From: an uncultured Gellertiella sp.
GTDB taxonomy: Bacteria > Pseudomonadota > Alphaproteobacteria > Rhizobiales > Rhizobiaceae
Assembly: GCF_963457605.1 (NCBI RefSeq)
Contig: NZ_OY735139.1
Span: 620,001-684,000 of the forward strand
DNA: 64,000 nucleotides
Direction of reading: 5' to 3'
This document shows positions 63,407-64,000 of this stretch, in pieces. The stretch's first letter is position 1. Every line of letters begins with the position of its first letter. The position numbers and the translations under genes are program-made. The notes beneath the pieces are model-generated. The model searched no databases. It was not told where the DNA came from and saw only the letters and a program-made list of their open reading frames with translations.

Positions 63407-64000
63407 ATGCGCGCCTTGCTGCTTGTGGATTTGCAGAATGGTTTTTGCACCGGCGGTCAGCTGCCCGTTCCCGGCGGCGATGAGGTGATTGCGGTTGCCA
63501 ACCGGCTGATGCGGGACGGCGGCTACGATCTGATCGTCGCCTCGCAGGACTGGCATCCCGAAAACCATGGCAGCTTTGCCTCGCAGCATCCCGGCAAGGC
63601 CCCGTTCGACATGGGCGAGTTGAAGGGCGCGCCCCAGATGCTCTGGCCGGACCATTGCGTGGAGGGCACCGACGATGCCGCCTTTCATCCATCGCTTGAG
63701 CAGGAGCGGATTCAGTTTGTCCAGAGAAAGGGACAAGACGTTGAAGTCGATAGCTATTCGGCCTTCCGCGACAATGACCGTTCCGCCTTTACCGGGCTTG
63801 CCCAGGTGCTGAAGGAGAAAGGTGTCACCGCGCTCGACATCGGCGGGCTCGCCACCGATTACTGCGTGCTCTACTCAGCTCTTGACGCCCGGGAGCTGCT
63901 TCCCGGCACAACGATCCGCTTCGTTTCGGATCTCTCGCGTGGTATTACGGCGGAGGGAACGGCAGCGGCGCTTGACGCGATGAAGAAGGCCGTGATTGCG
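63407..64000 (+). CDS. pncA: Nicotinamidase (partial, runs off right edge)
   Basis: 198 codons are visible from ATG 63407, with GAGAGGA upstream; the stop lies beyond the window. RALLLVDLQNGFCTGGQLPVPGG (~2-24, catalytic Asp), SQDWHPENHGSFASQHPG (metal site Asp/His, ~50-67) and GLATDYCVLYSALDA (catalytic Cys, ~150) are PncA hallmarks. It deamidates nicotinamide to nicotinate for NAD salvage. It is divergent from the amidase gene 145 bases away. Because it runs to the edge, it is easily missed by gene calling. Confidence 0.93.
   Translation, partial: MRALLLVDLQNGFCTGGQLPVPGGDEVIAVANRLMRDGGYDLIVASQDWHPENHGSFASQHPGKAPFDMGELKGAPQMLWPDHCVEGTDDAAFHPSLEQERIQFVQRKGQDVEVDSYSAFRDNDRSAFTGLAQVLKEKGVTALDIGGLATDYCVLYSALDARELLPGTTIRFVSDLSRGITAEGTAAALDAMKKAVIA

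Overview
The window is high-GC chromosomal DNA from an alphaproteobacterium, most likely Rhizobiaceae (Rhizobium/Agrobacterium group). The evidence is the housekeeping order thyA-folA-hflK-hflC-degP next to serB/miaA, ilvI-ilvH and a HerA-like ATPase, together with ilvC, an alpha-type sspB, and a permuted two-piece tmRNA gene encoding the tag ANDNNAKGYALAA. No tRNA, rRNA, CRISPR array, phage or complete insertion sequence was recognised.

Layout. 1-9.6 kb: a PhzF-like/Nudix pair, then two paralogous IPT/TIG-domain autotransporter genes. The first is split by a -1 frameshift at a T TTA AAA heptamer. The second is intact (1479 aa). They share an almost identical beta-barrel end and GC-rich 3' repeats, and both carry a TTATG-N7-CATAA palindrome upstream. 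A PLP aminotransferase with a duplicated 3' tail follows. 9.6-14.7 kb: lipocalin, a small secreted protein, a spermidine-synthase-like protein and a PAS-GGDEF-EAL protein, with several foldback elements. 14.7-20.5 kb: ilvC, a TetR regulator with a palindromic operator candidate, two small secreted proteins, an Lrp/racemase/ATC-hydrolase group that may feed cysteine salvage, and pdxJ. 20.5-30 kb: a MerR-LuxR-like fusion regulator, an alpha/beta-hydrolase pseudogene broken by a foldback element, a two-gene unknown operon, a RecD2-like helicase, a polysaccharide deacetylase, and a LysE/cobalt nitrile hydratase operon. 30-44.5 kb: ilvI-ilvH with a leader peptide and attenuator, HerA-like ATPase, miaA/serB, an RTX protein, degP, hflKC and folA-thyA. 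44.5-64 kb: ssrA, an antitoxin-like protein, sspB, small DUF/RHH proteins, a very large AsmA protein, an FAD-linked dehydrogenase, an OmpA lipoprotein, a SnoaL protein, a nitrilase-family hydrolase, a UvrD helicase, hipBA, an M16 protease, an amidase and a partial pncA.

The most distinctive layer is repeat biology. There are at least three families of short foldback (MITE-like) elements that appear to target TA. Several sit exactly on stop codons, so that the element's first base rebuilds TAG. There are also tandem duplications of gene 3' ends (ilvC, aminotransferase) and apparent gene conversion between autotransporter barrels. Functional links include SspB with tmRNA (tag-directed proteolysis), HflKC/DegP (envelope protein quality control), nitrile hydratase with the amidase and nitrilase family (nitrile/amide metabolism), and ilvI/ilvH/ilvC (branched-chain amino acid synthesis).
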